In this document: positions 54,367 through 63,763 of the stretch, in pieces
Layout of the letters: every line of letters starts with the position of its first letter
How positions within the stretch are numbered: the first letter of the stretch is position 1
Source: Aestuariibacter sp.
Lineage (GTDB): Bacteria > Pseudomonadota > Gammaproteobacteria > Enterobacterales > Alteromonadaceae
Direction of reading: 5' to 3'
Length of the DNA: 64,000 nt
NCBI GenBank assembly: GCA_017794925.1
Contig: CP051238.1
Location: forward strand, 532,934-596,933
Notes under the pieces: generated by a model
Seen by the model: only the letters and a program-made list of their open reading frames with translations
Told to the model about the DNA's origin: nothing
Databases searched by the model: none
Program-made: the position numbers and the translations under genes

Positions 54367-55707
54367 TCAGGCGGTAGGCTCGGTTCGCTCGAAAGTGAAC
54401 CTCGATAATACCGCCATCGCACACAGGCTGATCAGCAGGCTACCGCCCACCAGAATCCATTGCATGGCAACCAATACATCCTTGCCCTGCTCACCCGGCG
54501 CGTCGGCATCAAAACCAATTACATTGAGCATCCAGCCCGACAACACAAACGACAGGACCAAGCCGAAGTTTAAAAAGCGATTGTGCCGCCCTACGACATA
54601 GCTGTCGCTAAGCACGCCGGTTTTCTGCTGGTTTTCGTAGCACACATCTGCCAACAACGCCGGCACGAGGGTCGAATGGGCAGTCCAAATCCACGCGCCC
54701 AGCAACGCATCGAAAATTAACCAGTGATCCATACCGGGTTGATAAAGCATCCATTTCGACAACGCATTAATACAGTTGAGGGCATAGATAGCAAACAGGG
54801 TTTGCTTCTTTCCAAACCGGTTGCCGGCTTTCACAATCACAGGAATAGTAGCAAGCCCGATAACCGCATAAGCGGTAGACAAATACCCTTTCCAGAAAGC
54901 GCCCTGTGCAATATCACCGCCCTCGACAAAATACACCAGCAGGTAAAAATCAAAGTTGACGCAGGCGCCAATTAACCCGAACTGCAACACAGTGACGACA
55001 AACAGCAGATTGATTTGTTTGAGCAATGCCGTGTTGAACGGCACAGAAGTGTCTGCTTTAAACGCACCAGCGGCAATGGCTGCCGCATTGCGCGACTTCC
55101 CCAGTACACCGGCCACCGTTGAAAGCAAACCAATCAACAACACGGCGACCCAGAGGCCGATGGTTTTCATGCCTACCGCCAGCGACACAAAAAACTTTGA
55201 CTGCGCCAGAGGAAACAGCCAGAAATATAGAATTGAACCGAGCTTTTCAAAGATCGACGTAAAGCCCATGACTGAAGTAATGCCATGGGTGTCCGATGTC
55301 GCTTCCATGGCCTGACAGCGCATGATCACGGTCATAAAGGTGGCAAAGAAGTAGAAAATAAGCGAACACGCCAGCAAATAGGCAATGCTCTGATCAACAC
55401 TCCAGGTTGTGGGTACGGCCCACATCGCGGCATAAGCCGCCGCGCAAATCCAACCTGAGGTAATGAGCAACACACGCTGGCTGTGAGGCACACTGGCGAG
55501 CTTGTCGATGACACTGGCAACCCACGGGCTGATCAGTGCAGACACAAAAACAGGAATGGTTAATACCAATCCCAATAACAGCGGGTCGACACCTAAGGTC
55601 ATCTGGTAGAAAGGAATAGCTAACGTACCAATGCCATGGCTCACAAAGAAAATTGCAAAGTACCCACACCCCAGGGCTACGTTGTACCTTGTCACTGTAT
55701 TATACAT
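54367..55707 (-). CDS. MFS transporter
   Basis: A 446-residue, 12-helix major facilitator. The first helix region reads VALGCGYFAIFFVSHGIGTLAIPFY; an early loop with SPWVASVIDKLASVPHSQRVLL corresponds to the A-motif position. The protein resembles sugar:cation symporter-type MFS proteins. Starts at 55707 (MYNTVTRYN) or 55737 are both possible; neither has a well-spaced ribosome-binding site. An upstream ATG at 55923 would cover the operator at 55858-55873. Probably carries the mono- or disaccharide produced by GH2 across the inner membrane; substrate by context only. Confidence 0.82.
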   Translation of the reverse strand: MYNTVTRYNVALGCGYFAIFFVSHGIGTLAIPFYQMTLGVDPLLLGLVLTIPVFVSALISPWVASVIDKLASVPHSQRVLLITSGWICAAAYAAMWAVPTTWSVDQSIAYLLACSLIFYFFATFMTVIMRCQAMEATSDTHGITSVMGFTSIFEKLGSILYFWLFPLAQSKFFVSLAVGMKTIGLWVAVLLIGLLSTVAGVLGKSRNAAAIAAGAFKADTSVPFNTALLKQINLLFVVTVLQFGLIGACVNFDFYLLVYFVEGGDIAQGAFWKGYLSTAYAVIGLATIPVIVKAGNRFGKKQTLFAIYALNCINALSKWMLYQPGMDHWLIFDALLGAWIWTAHSTLVPALLADVCYENQQKTGVLSDSYVVGRHNRFLNFGLVLSFVLSGWMLNVIGFDADAPGEQGKDVLVAMQWILVGGSLLISLCAMAVLSRFTFERTEPTA

Positions 55708-55857
55708 CCTCGTGAAACGGCTCGACCTGATAAGCATCCCCTTTGCAGTGAACTTACCCTTGTCATGCAATTTGCTACACAACACCCGCAGAATAACAGT
55801 ATTTTGACTAACCAGCGAGGTAGGTCTAGGGTAAAACAGGCTGCAACTCACCACAAA

Positions 55858-55873
55858 GGGAAAGCGATTACCC
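55858..55873. promoter_or_regulatory. LacI-type operator before the MFS gene
   Basis: GGGAAAGCGATTACCC has the arms and central CG of the local operator with two mismatched pairs. It lies about 150 bp upstream of the preferred MFS start codon. Confidence 0.55.
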
Positions 55874-56167
55874 GTATAAATGCATAATCTCAATCCATCC
55901 GAAGGTTTGCAATATCTATCCAAAATGTCATTGACCCGCCTGAGTATTTACAACGTGAATTCGCCGGCGTTTCACTTCACTAAAAAATCAAACAAAAAAC
56001 TTCATTTACAATAAGATACAAATCAAAACCAGATACAAGCCGTGCTCATTACAGCAACCTGATATTGAGGTTACAAACCCGAATTACGGGTGCTTCTCAG
56101 CTCGTAATCACGCAGCTATTTCAACATACCCAAAGGGAAAACATGAGGAAATTTTAGGAAATTATAT

Positions 56168-56181
56168 GGAAAACGTTTTCC
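56168..56181. promoter_or_regulatory. Perfect LacI-type operator before the TonB receptor gene
   Basis: GGAAAACGTTTTCC is a perfect 14-bp palindrome with central CG, about 230 bp upstream of the receptor ATG. It is the best copy of the motif found before GH2, LacI-2 and MFS. Confidence 0.65.
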
Positions 56182-56411
56182 TTGCGTGTTATAAAATTAT
56201 TAACATCTTAGGCAAACTTGTTAACGAGCAGTAACGAAACGGGTTTATTACGCCAGATGGAACGCGGGAAATAGCGCGGTAAACAACACCTGGACAGTGA
56301 CAGATAACAAGGTGAATACCGACTTTTCCACTGAGATTGGACACACTCAGCGCGCTGCGGTTGCACACAATTGCCGCAGCAACGACTGGAAAACCGTTAG
56401 AAGAGATCAAC

Positions 56412-59291
56412 ATGATTAAAAGTAAAGTTTCTCTTGCCGTACTCACTGCATTAACAACATGCGCTCTTAGCACAACTGCAGCGGCACAAACTCAACCCGG
56501 CGAAGACAACGTCGAACTGATTCAGGTGCGCGGTATTCAGGGCAGCTTGCGTCAGGCTGCGTTTCAAAAGCAAACATCTGATGTTATTCAGGACAGTATT
56601 GTTGCTGAAGACATTGGTAAGTTCCCCGACCAGAACGTTGCAGAGTCGCTCCAACGTATTACCGGCGTCTCCATTTCACGAGTAAACGGCGAAGGGTCAC
56701 AGATCAGTGTGCGCAGCTTCGGTCCCGAATTTAACGTGGTAAAACTGAACGACCGCACGCTGGCCACCACGACCGGCAGCCGCAGCTTTGACTTTCAGGT
56801 GCTGCCTTCACAGCTGATCAGTGGCGCAGATGTCATGAAGTCCCCTACCGCGGACTTGTCTGCAGGTAGCATTGGCGCGTATGTCAATATCAAAACCGCT
56901 AAGCCTCTGAAACAGCCGGGCTTTCACGCTTCGGCCACCGCCAAAACCAATTACCACAGCCTGGTAAAAGACGCCACACCGGAGCTGGCAGGCATTATTA
57001 GCAATACCTTTGACGATGACACCTGGGGCGTATTGGTGGGCGTGTCGTTCAAAGAAAACGCCAACCGCATTGACGCGTACCGCACCTCTCACTGGAACCA
57101 ATACGCCGGAAACGGCAGCGGTTACGGCTTCCCCATGGATGCCGCCGACGTGTTAGGTGAAGACGGCAACCCCACTACATTGGCAGGCAGTCGCGGGCCC
57201 GGCCGCTCTATTTTTAATATGATCGACGAAGACCGCGAGCGGTTCGGTGCCAACGTTGCCGTGCAATGGGCGCCTAATGACAGCTTTGAATCAACCTTTG
57301 ATGGTTTGTATACCCGTTTAGACCGCGAATACCTTGGCTCGGGTCTGCAAGTCCCTAACCAGACACCGCGCTATACCCGCGCCGTGATCAGTGACGAAGG
57401 CACCTTGCTGGAAGCGACCATTGCCGATACCGATTTAGAAATGAACGTGGTGTACGGGTTACAGGAATCCACCACCACCGCATTTGGCTACAACGGCGTA
57501 TACACAGGCGATCGCCTGGTACTGGAATTTGACGCTTCGTATTCAAAAGCAGAAACCAGTTTTGAAGGCGACGATACTACCGCCCTGCACTACACCATGT
57601 TCGATGCTGACGGCGTACGCCAACCCAGCGAGATCCTGATTGATTACCACAATGACATTCCAAGCCTGTCTACCACCGGCGCGCTGGACGTTACCGACAT
57701 TTCCAAAGTCCGCGCGGCATGGCAACGCTACGCTGCCGAAGAAGCGGAAGACACCGTAAAAGAAGTGAAGCTGGATGCCTTGTACGACATCGACGCCGGC
57801 CCACTGGTCTCAGTGAAAGCAGGCGCGGCTTACACCAAACGCAACATTGCATTTTCGCGTTTTGGTACCGAGTTTGACCCAACCAGTGGCGGTGAAACCT
57901 GGAACGGTGCCGGCATGTGGATTGGCGATGGCAGTACCTGGGGAGACAACCCGGCAACCGGCGCATTACCAGCCAGTGTGCTGGAGCTGAGTGCAAATAA
58001 CTTCATGGACGGCACTGGCAGCGGCTTCCCACGTCAGTGGGTTCAGATTGCAAACCATAAAGCGTACCGCGAGGCGACACAGGCTTATTTAGAACAAGCG
58101 GTCGCAAATGGTGACGGTTGGCGCGGTGATATTGTCAATGCCGGCTGGGATACCGTGTATCCGAGCCCAGGTGGCAGCTACGCCAACGACGAAACCATGA
58201 TTGCATTGTATTCGCGCTTCAACTTTGAAGGCGAACTGGGTGACTACACCTGGCGTGGTAATCTGGGTGCCCGTTATGTTGATATCGACAATACCGCACG
58301 CGGCACGGCATCAACCATCGACATGCTGATGATCAATCAGGAATCGTCTAACCTACCAGAGTCCGTCGATAACACCGCCACCACATCAGCGAAGTCATCG
58401 ACGGTAGATACCTCTGAGTCTCACTTTTTGCCCAGCGCTAACTTTATGCTGAATTTTGAAAACGGTTATATCGTTCGCCTGGCAGCTGCGCAAACCATTA
58501 CCCGGCCATCGCTGGCAGACGCCGGTGTCAACGTGCAGGAAACGGCTGGTGTAGATAGCCCCACGGTAACCATTGCAGGCGGCAACCCGTACCTGAAATC
58601 CTACGAGGTAAACCAGTTAGATGCCTCAGTGGAATACTACGCCGACAATGGCAACGCATATTCACTGGCGTTCTTCTACAAAGACATTTCTAACTTCATT
58701 TCAACCATCACCACGGTGGGTCCCTGGGAAGGAAATATCTCGCCAGAGCTTGCTGCGGCTTACGCCAACCTGGGTCAAACGGTAACCTACAACTCCACGC
58801 GTAAAGAAAACCGCGATGGCGGCTCGGTGACCGGCCTGGAAGTGGGTGTACTACACAACTTTGACTTCCTGCCAGGCTTTGGTGTGCAGGCTAACTACAC
58901 CTATGCCGACAGTAAAGACGAAAGCGCACTGCCAATCAACCTGCCATCGGTAGTTGAACCCGGTAGCGGTTTAGAAGGCTTCGCCAAAAACTCGTACAAC
59001 CTGATCGCGTTCTATGACAAAGACGCATTCCAGGCGCGGGTTGCATATAACTGGCGCGACTCGTTCCTGAGCAGCCGTTCGGGTGATGGTATTCAGCCTG
59101 AATACAACGATGCTTACGGCCAGCTGGATGCCAGTGCGTCATACGACATCAACGAAACCTTCACGGTATCGCTGGAAGCGGTGAACCTGACTAACGAAAC
59201 GCGTCTGCAATACTATGGTCAGCGCGACCGCGTAAGCCTGGTTGAAATGACCGGAACCCGATACTACCTGGGTGTCAGAGCGACGTTCTAA
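56412..59291 (+). CDS. TonB-dependent receptor, Xanthomonas-Caulobacter subtype
   Basis: A 959-residue receptor. The signal peptide ends at STTAAAQ (about residue 25). The plug begins VELIQVRGIQGSLRQA and contains IVAEDIGKFPDQNVAESLQRITGVSISR, the hallmark of the subtype seen in xanthomonads, caulobacters and Alteromonadales, often in carbohydrate-utilization loci. The barrel ends YYLGVRATF. The ATG at 56412 is preceded by AGAAGAGA; an upstream ATG at 56337 lacks a signal peptide. Probably takes up the oligosaccharide that GH2 attacks. A terminator separates it from the halogenase-like gene. Confidence 0.93.
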   Translation: MIKSKVSLAVLTALTTCALSTTAAAQTQPGEDNVELIQVRGIQGSLRQAAFQKQTSDVIQDSIVAEDIGKFPDQNVAESLQRITGVSISRVNGEGSQISVRSFGPEFNVVKLNDRTLATTTGSRSFDFQVLPSQLISGADVMKSPTADLSAGSIGAYVNIKTAKPLKQPGFHASATAKTNYHSLVKDATPELAGIISNTFDDDTWGVLVGVSFKENANRIDAYRTSHWNQYAGNGSGYGFPMDAADVLGEDGNPTTLAGSRGPGRSIFNMIDEDRERFGANVAVQWAPNDSFESTFDGLYTRLDREYLGSGLQVPNQTPRYTRAVISDEGTLLEATIADTDLEMNVVYGLQESTTTAFGYNGVYTGDRLVLEFDASYSKAETSFEGDDTTALHYTMFDADGVRQPSEILIDYHNDIPSLSTTGALDVTDISKVRAAWQRYAAEEAEDTVKEVKLDALYDIDAGPLVSVKAGAAYTKRNIAFSRFGTEFDPTSGGETWNGAGMWIGDGSTWGDNPATGALPASVLELSANNFMDGTGSGFPRQWVQIANHKAYREATQAYLEQAVANGDGWRGDIVNAGWDTVYPSPGGSYANDETMIALYSRFNFEGELGDYTWRGNLGARYVDIDNTARGTASTIDMLMINQESSNLPESVDNTATTSAKSSTVDTSESHFLPSANFMLNFENGYIVRLAAAQTITRPSLADAGVNVQETAGVDSPTVTIAGGNPYLKSYEVNQLDASVEYYADNGNAYSLAFFYKDISNFISTITTVGPWEGNISPELAAAYANLGQTVTYNSTRKENRDGGSVTGLEVGVLHNFDFLPGFGVQANYTYADSKDESALPINLPSVVEPGSGLEGFAKNSYNLIAFYDKDAFQARVAYNWRDSFLSSRSGDGIQPEYNDAYGQLDASASYDINETFTVSLEAVNLTNETRLQYYGQRDRVSLVEMTGTRYYLGVRATF

Positions 59292-59319
59292 TCAAGGCAA
59301 CGAACGTTGTTCGGGCATG

Positions 59320-59369
59320 GCCACCAGCACTTGTTTATGAAGTAAATAAACAAGGGTTGGTGGCTTTTT
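59320..59369 (+). terminator. Rho-independent terminator between receptor and halogenase-like genes
   Basis: GCCACC and GGTGGC close an outer stem, TTGTTTAT and ATAAACAA an inner one, followed by TTTTT. It starts 28 nt past the receptor stop. The downstream gene would be expressed by read-through or its own promoter. A 13-bp direct repeat, CCTAAGCTTTCTA, follows at about 59372-59398. Confidence 0.8.
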
Positions 59370-59429
59370 ACCCTAAGCTTTCTAACCTAAGCTTTCTACG
59401 TTTCGCATTAGACACAAACCGGAGGCTCT

Positions 59430-60935
59430 GTGCACACCTCAGCTATACACCATTACGTTATTGCAGGCGGTGGCACCGCAGGCTGGATGACGGCCGCACT
59501 GCTCGGCAAATTGCTTAACGGTACGGGCGCCCGCATTACGCTGGTAGAGTCTCCGGATCAACCCGGTGTAGGCGTAGGTGAAGCCACCGTGCCCAGTTTT
59601 GTCGACTTTATAAAACTGCTTGGCATAGACGAACAAACCTTCGTAAAAGCAACCCAGGCCACCTTTAAACTGGGTATTCAGTTTAGCCATTGGCAAACTC
59701 CGGGTCATAGTTACTGGCACCCTTTCGGGCATGTAGGTGCCCGCATCGACGGCAAACCGTTCTTCCAGCAATGGTTGCACGCTCACCGAAACGGCCTGGC
59801 TCAAACCTATACCGACTTTTCGGCATCCGCGCGCATGGCGCAGGAAAATAAGTTTTATATACCCAATCCACAGCAGCCCAATAATTTAAGCCAGATGGGG
59901 TACGCCTACCATTTTGATGCACAGCAGGTTGCGGTGTTTTTACGGGACTTCGCTGTGCGTAAAGGCGTTGTGCATAAACAAGCGCATATTGAACACGTTC
60001 AGATGTGCCCCGACAATTGCGCCATTCAGCGCCTTATTACCCGCACAGGCGAGCTCATCGACGGCGATTTTTTTATCGATTGCACGGGTACACAGGCACG
60101 GCTGATGGGCCAGGCACTGAATACCGGATTTACCGATTGGCAGCGCTATCTTCCGGTAGATCGCGCCTGGGTTGTGCAAACGGAAAATACCGACGAGCCG
60201 GTTCCCTACACCAAAGCCATTGCGGAGCCCATGGGTTGGCGCTGGCAGATTCCGCTACAGCACCGCACTGGCAACGGCCTGGTGTTTTGTAGCCAGTACA
60301 CCTGCCCCGACGAGGCAAAGCGTTACCTGCAAACCCAGTTAACCACGCCATTGCTGAACGACCCTAGACTTCTGACGTTTAAAACCGGCCACCTCGAACA
60401 GTTCTGGCGCAGTAATTGTGTGGCAATTGGTTTGTCGGCAGGCTTTTTGGAGCCGCTGGAGTCCACGGGCATCTACCTGATCATGCGCGGCATCCTGAAT
60501 CTGGCCAAACTGCTGCCATCGAGCCCGCCGTGTAAGGCAACCATTCACGAATACAATCAGCTGATGCTGGCAGAGTACCAGCACATCCGAGACTTTATTG
60601 TGCTGCACTACTGCGTGTCCCAGCGCAATGATTCGGCATTTTGGCAAAGTTGGAAAAACCGTTCGGTTCCTGAATCGCTGATGCATAAACTGGCGTTGTA
60701 TCGCCACAGAGGCATAGTCTCGCACGACCAAACAGAGTTGTTTGCCGATCACAGCTGGCATGCTGTAATGACAGGGATGGACGTGTTGCCAACAAACATC
60801 GATCCTATCGTTGCGGCAACGTCCCCGGAGCAACTTATTGCACTATTATCCCGGATAGACCATTCCCTGACACACTCAGTAAATCAATTACTTTCACATG
60901 AGGCGTATTTAAAGCACTTTTACGCGATGACATAA
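59430..60935 (+). CDS. Tryptophan halogenase-family flavoprotein
   Basis: A 501-residue flavin-dependent halogenase-family protein. It starts at a GTG with GGAGG four bases upstream. Motifs: FAD-binding GGGTAGW (13-19), GVGEATVPS (48-56), the catalytic-Lys equivalent Lys80 in ATFKLGIQFSHW, the halogenase signature WRWQIP (270-275), and LEPLESTGIYLI near residue 345. All key residues of PrnA-type enzymes are present, so halogenation or related FADH2-dependent chemistry is possible. Pairs of this gene with Xanthomonas-Caulobacter-type receptors are common, yet their function in sugar loci is unknown. No flavin reductase is visible in the window. Confidence 0.9.
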   Translation: MHTSAIHHYVIAGGGTAGWMTAALLGKLLNGTGARITLVESPDQPGVGVGEATVPSFVDFIKLLGIDEQTFVKATQATFKLGIQFSHWQTPGHSYWHPFGHVGARIDGKPFFQQWLHAHRNGLAQTYTDFSASARMAQENKFYIPNPQQPNNLSQMGYAYHFDAQQVAVFLRDFAVRKGVVHKQAHIEHVQMCPDNCAIQRLITRTGELIDGDFFIDCTGTQARLMGQALNTGFTDWQRYLPVDRAWVVQTENTDEPVPYTKAIAEPMGWRWQIPLQHRTGNGLVFCSQYTCPDEAKRYLQTQLTTPLLNDPRLLTFKTGHLEQFWRSNCVAIGLSAGFLEPLESTGIYLIMRGILNLAKLLPSSPPCKATIHEYNQLMLAEYQHIRDFIVLHYCVSQRNDSAFWQSWKNRSVPESLMHKLALYRHRGIVSHDQTELFADHSWHAVMTGMDVLPTNIDPIVAATSPEQLIALLSRIDHSLTHSVNQLLSHEAYLKHFYAMT

Positions 60936-60951
60936 AAAGCAGCGCTTCGGG

Positions 60952-63375
60952 CTAAATAGCGGGCTCGCGGCTTTCTATAACAAATCGCTCAAACTCTTCT
61001 GCAGTGAGTGGTTTGGCGAAGTAATATCCCTGATAGTACTCACAGTTCAAATCATTCAGTAGTGTCACCTGCTCTTGGGTTTCGACCCCTTCAGCAACTA
61101 CTTCAATACCTAATTTTTTCGCAATATTTAGTACGCCTTCCACCAACACTCTGTCGGTTTCATTATGCTGAAATGCGTTTACAAAGCTTTTGTCCAGCTT
61201 CAGGTATTTCACCGGGAAGTACTTAAGGTAGGCCAGGGAAGAGTACCCGGTACCAAAGTCATCTATCGCCAGCTCAATGCCCATGGCCGTAAACTGTCTC
61301 AGTGCTTTTTCTGCACATGCAGGGTCAACCATTAGCGCCCGTTCGGTTAGCTCTATCACAACATTTTCGCCACACAAGCCATGCGCGTGCAGTTTATTTC
61401 GAACGTGACTGATAGTGACATCTGCATCAACCAGTTCATAAGCTGATTTGTTCAGCGACAATTGAAAATCCATGCCGAACATATCGGTCCACTTTACAAG
61501 CTGCGCCAACGCCGCTTCCATAACCCAGGCGTCCAGGTCGCGAATTAGCCCGTATTTTTCTGCGAGTGGAATAAAGGTATCGGGTGGCACAAAGCCCAGG
61601 TCGGGATGATTCCAACGCACCAGTACCTCGGCTTTATTCACCTCAAGTGTTTTTGCATTGACTTGCGGCTGATATCTAAGCTCGAGTGCGTTGTCCGCAA
61701 TCGCATCGCGCAATTCCTTCACCATGGAATTGTCTTGCTGAATGCTGGTTTCAATAATTCCGGAATAGAATTCAAACGTGTCCTTGCCCTTCCCTTTCGC
61801 GCTGTACATTGCGTGATCAGCCCGACTGATCAGGGTTTGGCAACTGCGCCCGTCTTCCGGGAAAATGGCGATGCCAATGCTGGCAGTCAGAGAGATTTCC
61901 ACATCATCGAGCGCATCGATACTGTGGATAGCCCCAATGATATTTTCAACGGTGACCTGAATATGCTTGATGGTTTCAAAGCCCATCATACATACTACAA
62001 ACTCATCGCCCCCCAAACGACCGACTTCATCAGAGCTTCTCACCGCTTTTCGCAGTTTATCTGCAACCGTGATCAGTAAGCGGTCGCCAAAATCGTGGCC
62101 AAAGCTGTCGTTGTAGGCTTTAAACCCATCCAGATCGAGGTACAATAAAGCGAATTTTCGTTGTCGGACAATCGACAACTGGACCAGCTCTTCAATGCAG
62201 GTTGTCATGCCGGTTCGGTTTAACAAGTTAGTCAGGCTGTCGTAATTAGCCAGACGCCAAACGACTTTTTCCTGTTCAATCTCATTAGACACATCACGCA
62301 CAATCTTCGAGACGCCGGTCATTTTCTTTGCTTTATCGAAGATCGGCGACAAGGTTACAGATACAAACACCCTGGAACCGTCTTTTTTGAGTCGGGTTGT
62401 TCGAAAATGCCGTACCGGTTTGCCCGACACCAGACTTTTCATGAGCTTATCTTCTTCGGCTATGCGCTCTTCAGGAAACAAAATCGACACGTCCTGCCCT
62501 ACTGCTTCGGCTTCTGTGTAACCAAACAAGCGTTCCGCCGCTTTATTCCAGGTGGTAATACGTCCATCAAGACTTTTACTGATGATGGCATCTTCAGACG
62601 ATTCGATGAGTGCCTGAAACTGCAATAACTGATGCTCTGACAACACTTGTCGCGTAACATCCCGGGCAATTTTGGAGGCACCAATCACCTGTCCATCAAC
62701 ATCTTTAATGGGTGAGACAGTGACTGATAAATCAATTAATTCCCCATTCTTATGTAGTCTTTGTGTTCTGAAGTGATCAACCGTTTCGCCTTTAGCCACC
62801 TTATTAATGATCACTTTCTCTTCTGCCAAACGGTCGTCAGGAAAAAGCTTTAAAATACTTTCCCCAACCATCTCCTCTGCTGTGTAGCCAAAGATTTTCT
62901 CTGCACTTTTATTCCAGCTCTCTACGATGCCATCGAGGGTTTTACTTACAATGGCGTCGTCAGAGTCGTGTACGATTGCTTCAAAATGGATGGCTTTGCG
63001 ATGCAACACCATGTGCTCAGTCACATCACGGGCTATTTTGGATGCCCCGATAATGGTTTGATTTTCGTCATAAATTGGCGAAATCGTAACGGAGACATCC
63101 AATTCGCGGCCAGACTTGTGGATGCGTTTAGTACGGAAATGTTCAATTGTTTTCCCACTGCTAATAGCATCCAGTATGTTGTCTTCTTCGTGATACAAGG
63201 AAACGGGGAACAAGGTCAGCATTTTCGCGCCAAGCATTTCCTTTTCGGTATACCCAAAAATTCGCTCCGCGGCCTTATTCCAACTGGTCACTATCCCGTT
63301 GAGATCTTTGCTGATAATGGCGTCGCTGGAAGAATTAACGAGCGCTTTAAAATGATCTAATGAATGAGATTTCAA
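60952..63375 (-). CDS. Triple-PAS GGDEF-EAL cyclic-di-GMP protein
   Basis: An 807-residue soluble protein without transmembrane helices. Three very similar PAS/PAC repeats cover about 5-120, 128-245 and 250-368; each repeats a DAIIS/VSK...GxxxxWNKxAExxFGYT...RDV pattern. A GGDEF domain (about 380-540) follows with an intact GGDEF motif (RLGGDEFVV), then an EAL domain (about 555-800) with EVL at the EAL position, NKS, TER, DDFGTGYSS and EGVET, so both activities look intact. It probably makes or breaks c-di-GMP in response to redox, light or a small ligand. It starts with TTG at 63375. Divergent from the response-regulator gene at the right edge, across 388 bp. Confidence 0.9.
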   Translation of the reverse strand: MKSHSLDHFKALVNSSSDAIISKDLNGIVTSWNKAAERIFGYTEKEMLGAKMLTLFPVSLYHEEDNILDAISSGKTIEHFRTKRIHKSGRELDVSVTISPIYDENQTIIGASKIARDVTEHMVLHRKAIHFEAIVHDSDDAIVSKTLDGIVESWNKSAEKIFGYTAEEMVGESILKLFPDDRLAEEKVIINKVAKGETVDHFRTQRLHKNGELIDLSVTVSPIKDVDGQVIGASKIARDVTRQVLSEHQLLQFQALIESSEDAIISKSLDGRITTWNKAAERLFGYTEAEAVGQDVSILFPEERIAEEDKLMKSLVSGKPVRHFRTTRLKKDGSRVFVSVTLSPIFDKAKKMTGVSKIVRDVSNEIEQEKVVWRLANYDSLTNLLNRTGMTTCIEELVQLSIVRQRKFALLYLDLDGFKAYNDSFGHDFGDRLLITVADKLRKAVRSSDEVGRLGGDEFVVCMMGFETIKHIQVTVENIIGAIHSIDALDDVEISLTASIGIAIFPEDGRSCQTLISRADHAMYSAKGKGKDTFEFYSGIIETSIQQDNSMVKELRDAIADNALELRYQPQVNAKTLEVNKAEVLVRWNHPDLGFVPPDTFIPLAEKYGLIRDLDAWVMEAALAQLVKWTDMFGMDFQLSLNKSAYELVDADVTISHVRNKLHAHGLCGENVVIELTERALMVDPACAEKALRQFTAMGIELAIDDFGTGYSSLAYLKYFPVKYLKLDKSFVNAFQHNETDRVLVEGVLNIAKKLGIEVVAEGVETQEQVTLLNDLNCEYYQGYYFAKPLTAEEFERFVIESREPAI

Positions 63376-63763
63376 TTACCTGCACCTCTGAAAAAGGCAC
63401 GCGAAGACAGCCCTCCGGCTTTAAGATCATCGCTCACCGTCCTTGTAGCATAGAAATCCAGCATAACGTAACCGTTCAGCGATCAACATGTTGCTGGGCT
63501 CACTATACAAATAATGTCGACAAGGCTCGGCTATACCAATATTACTAAGGTGTAGACTATACAATTGACTATCGCAAATCGCTGACGACGGTATTAGACG
63601 AATGATTGATACCGGTTAAATAATCCATGTCCTTACACCTCACACAAAGACACACAGATTTATTGGCAAACAGGGCGGTTAAAGATGCGACCCATTGCAG
63701 GATCGAATATAATAACCGCACAATAACAATACGCCTTACACCGGTTTAATTAGTATTAACGTT
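63376..63763. other. Divergent intergenic region
   Basis: 388 bp between the GGDEF-EAL gene and the response-regulator gene. No gene, repeat or operator-like palindrome stands out; it must contain the two divergent promoters. Confidence 0.4.

Larger units (their letters stand above)
55708..56411. promoter_or_regulatory. Divergent control region of MFS and TonB receptor genes
   Basis: About 700 bp with no convincing gene; in-frame readings here lack ribosome-binding sites and family matches. It contains the operator sites at 55858-55873 and 56168-56181, AT-rich stretches around 55980-56020, and a half-site-like GGGAAAACATG near 56137. It must hold both promoters. Confidence 0.5.
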
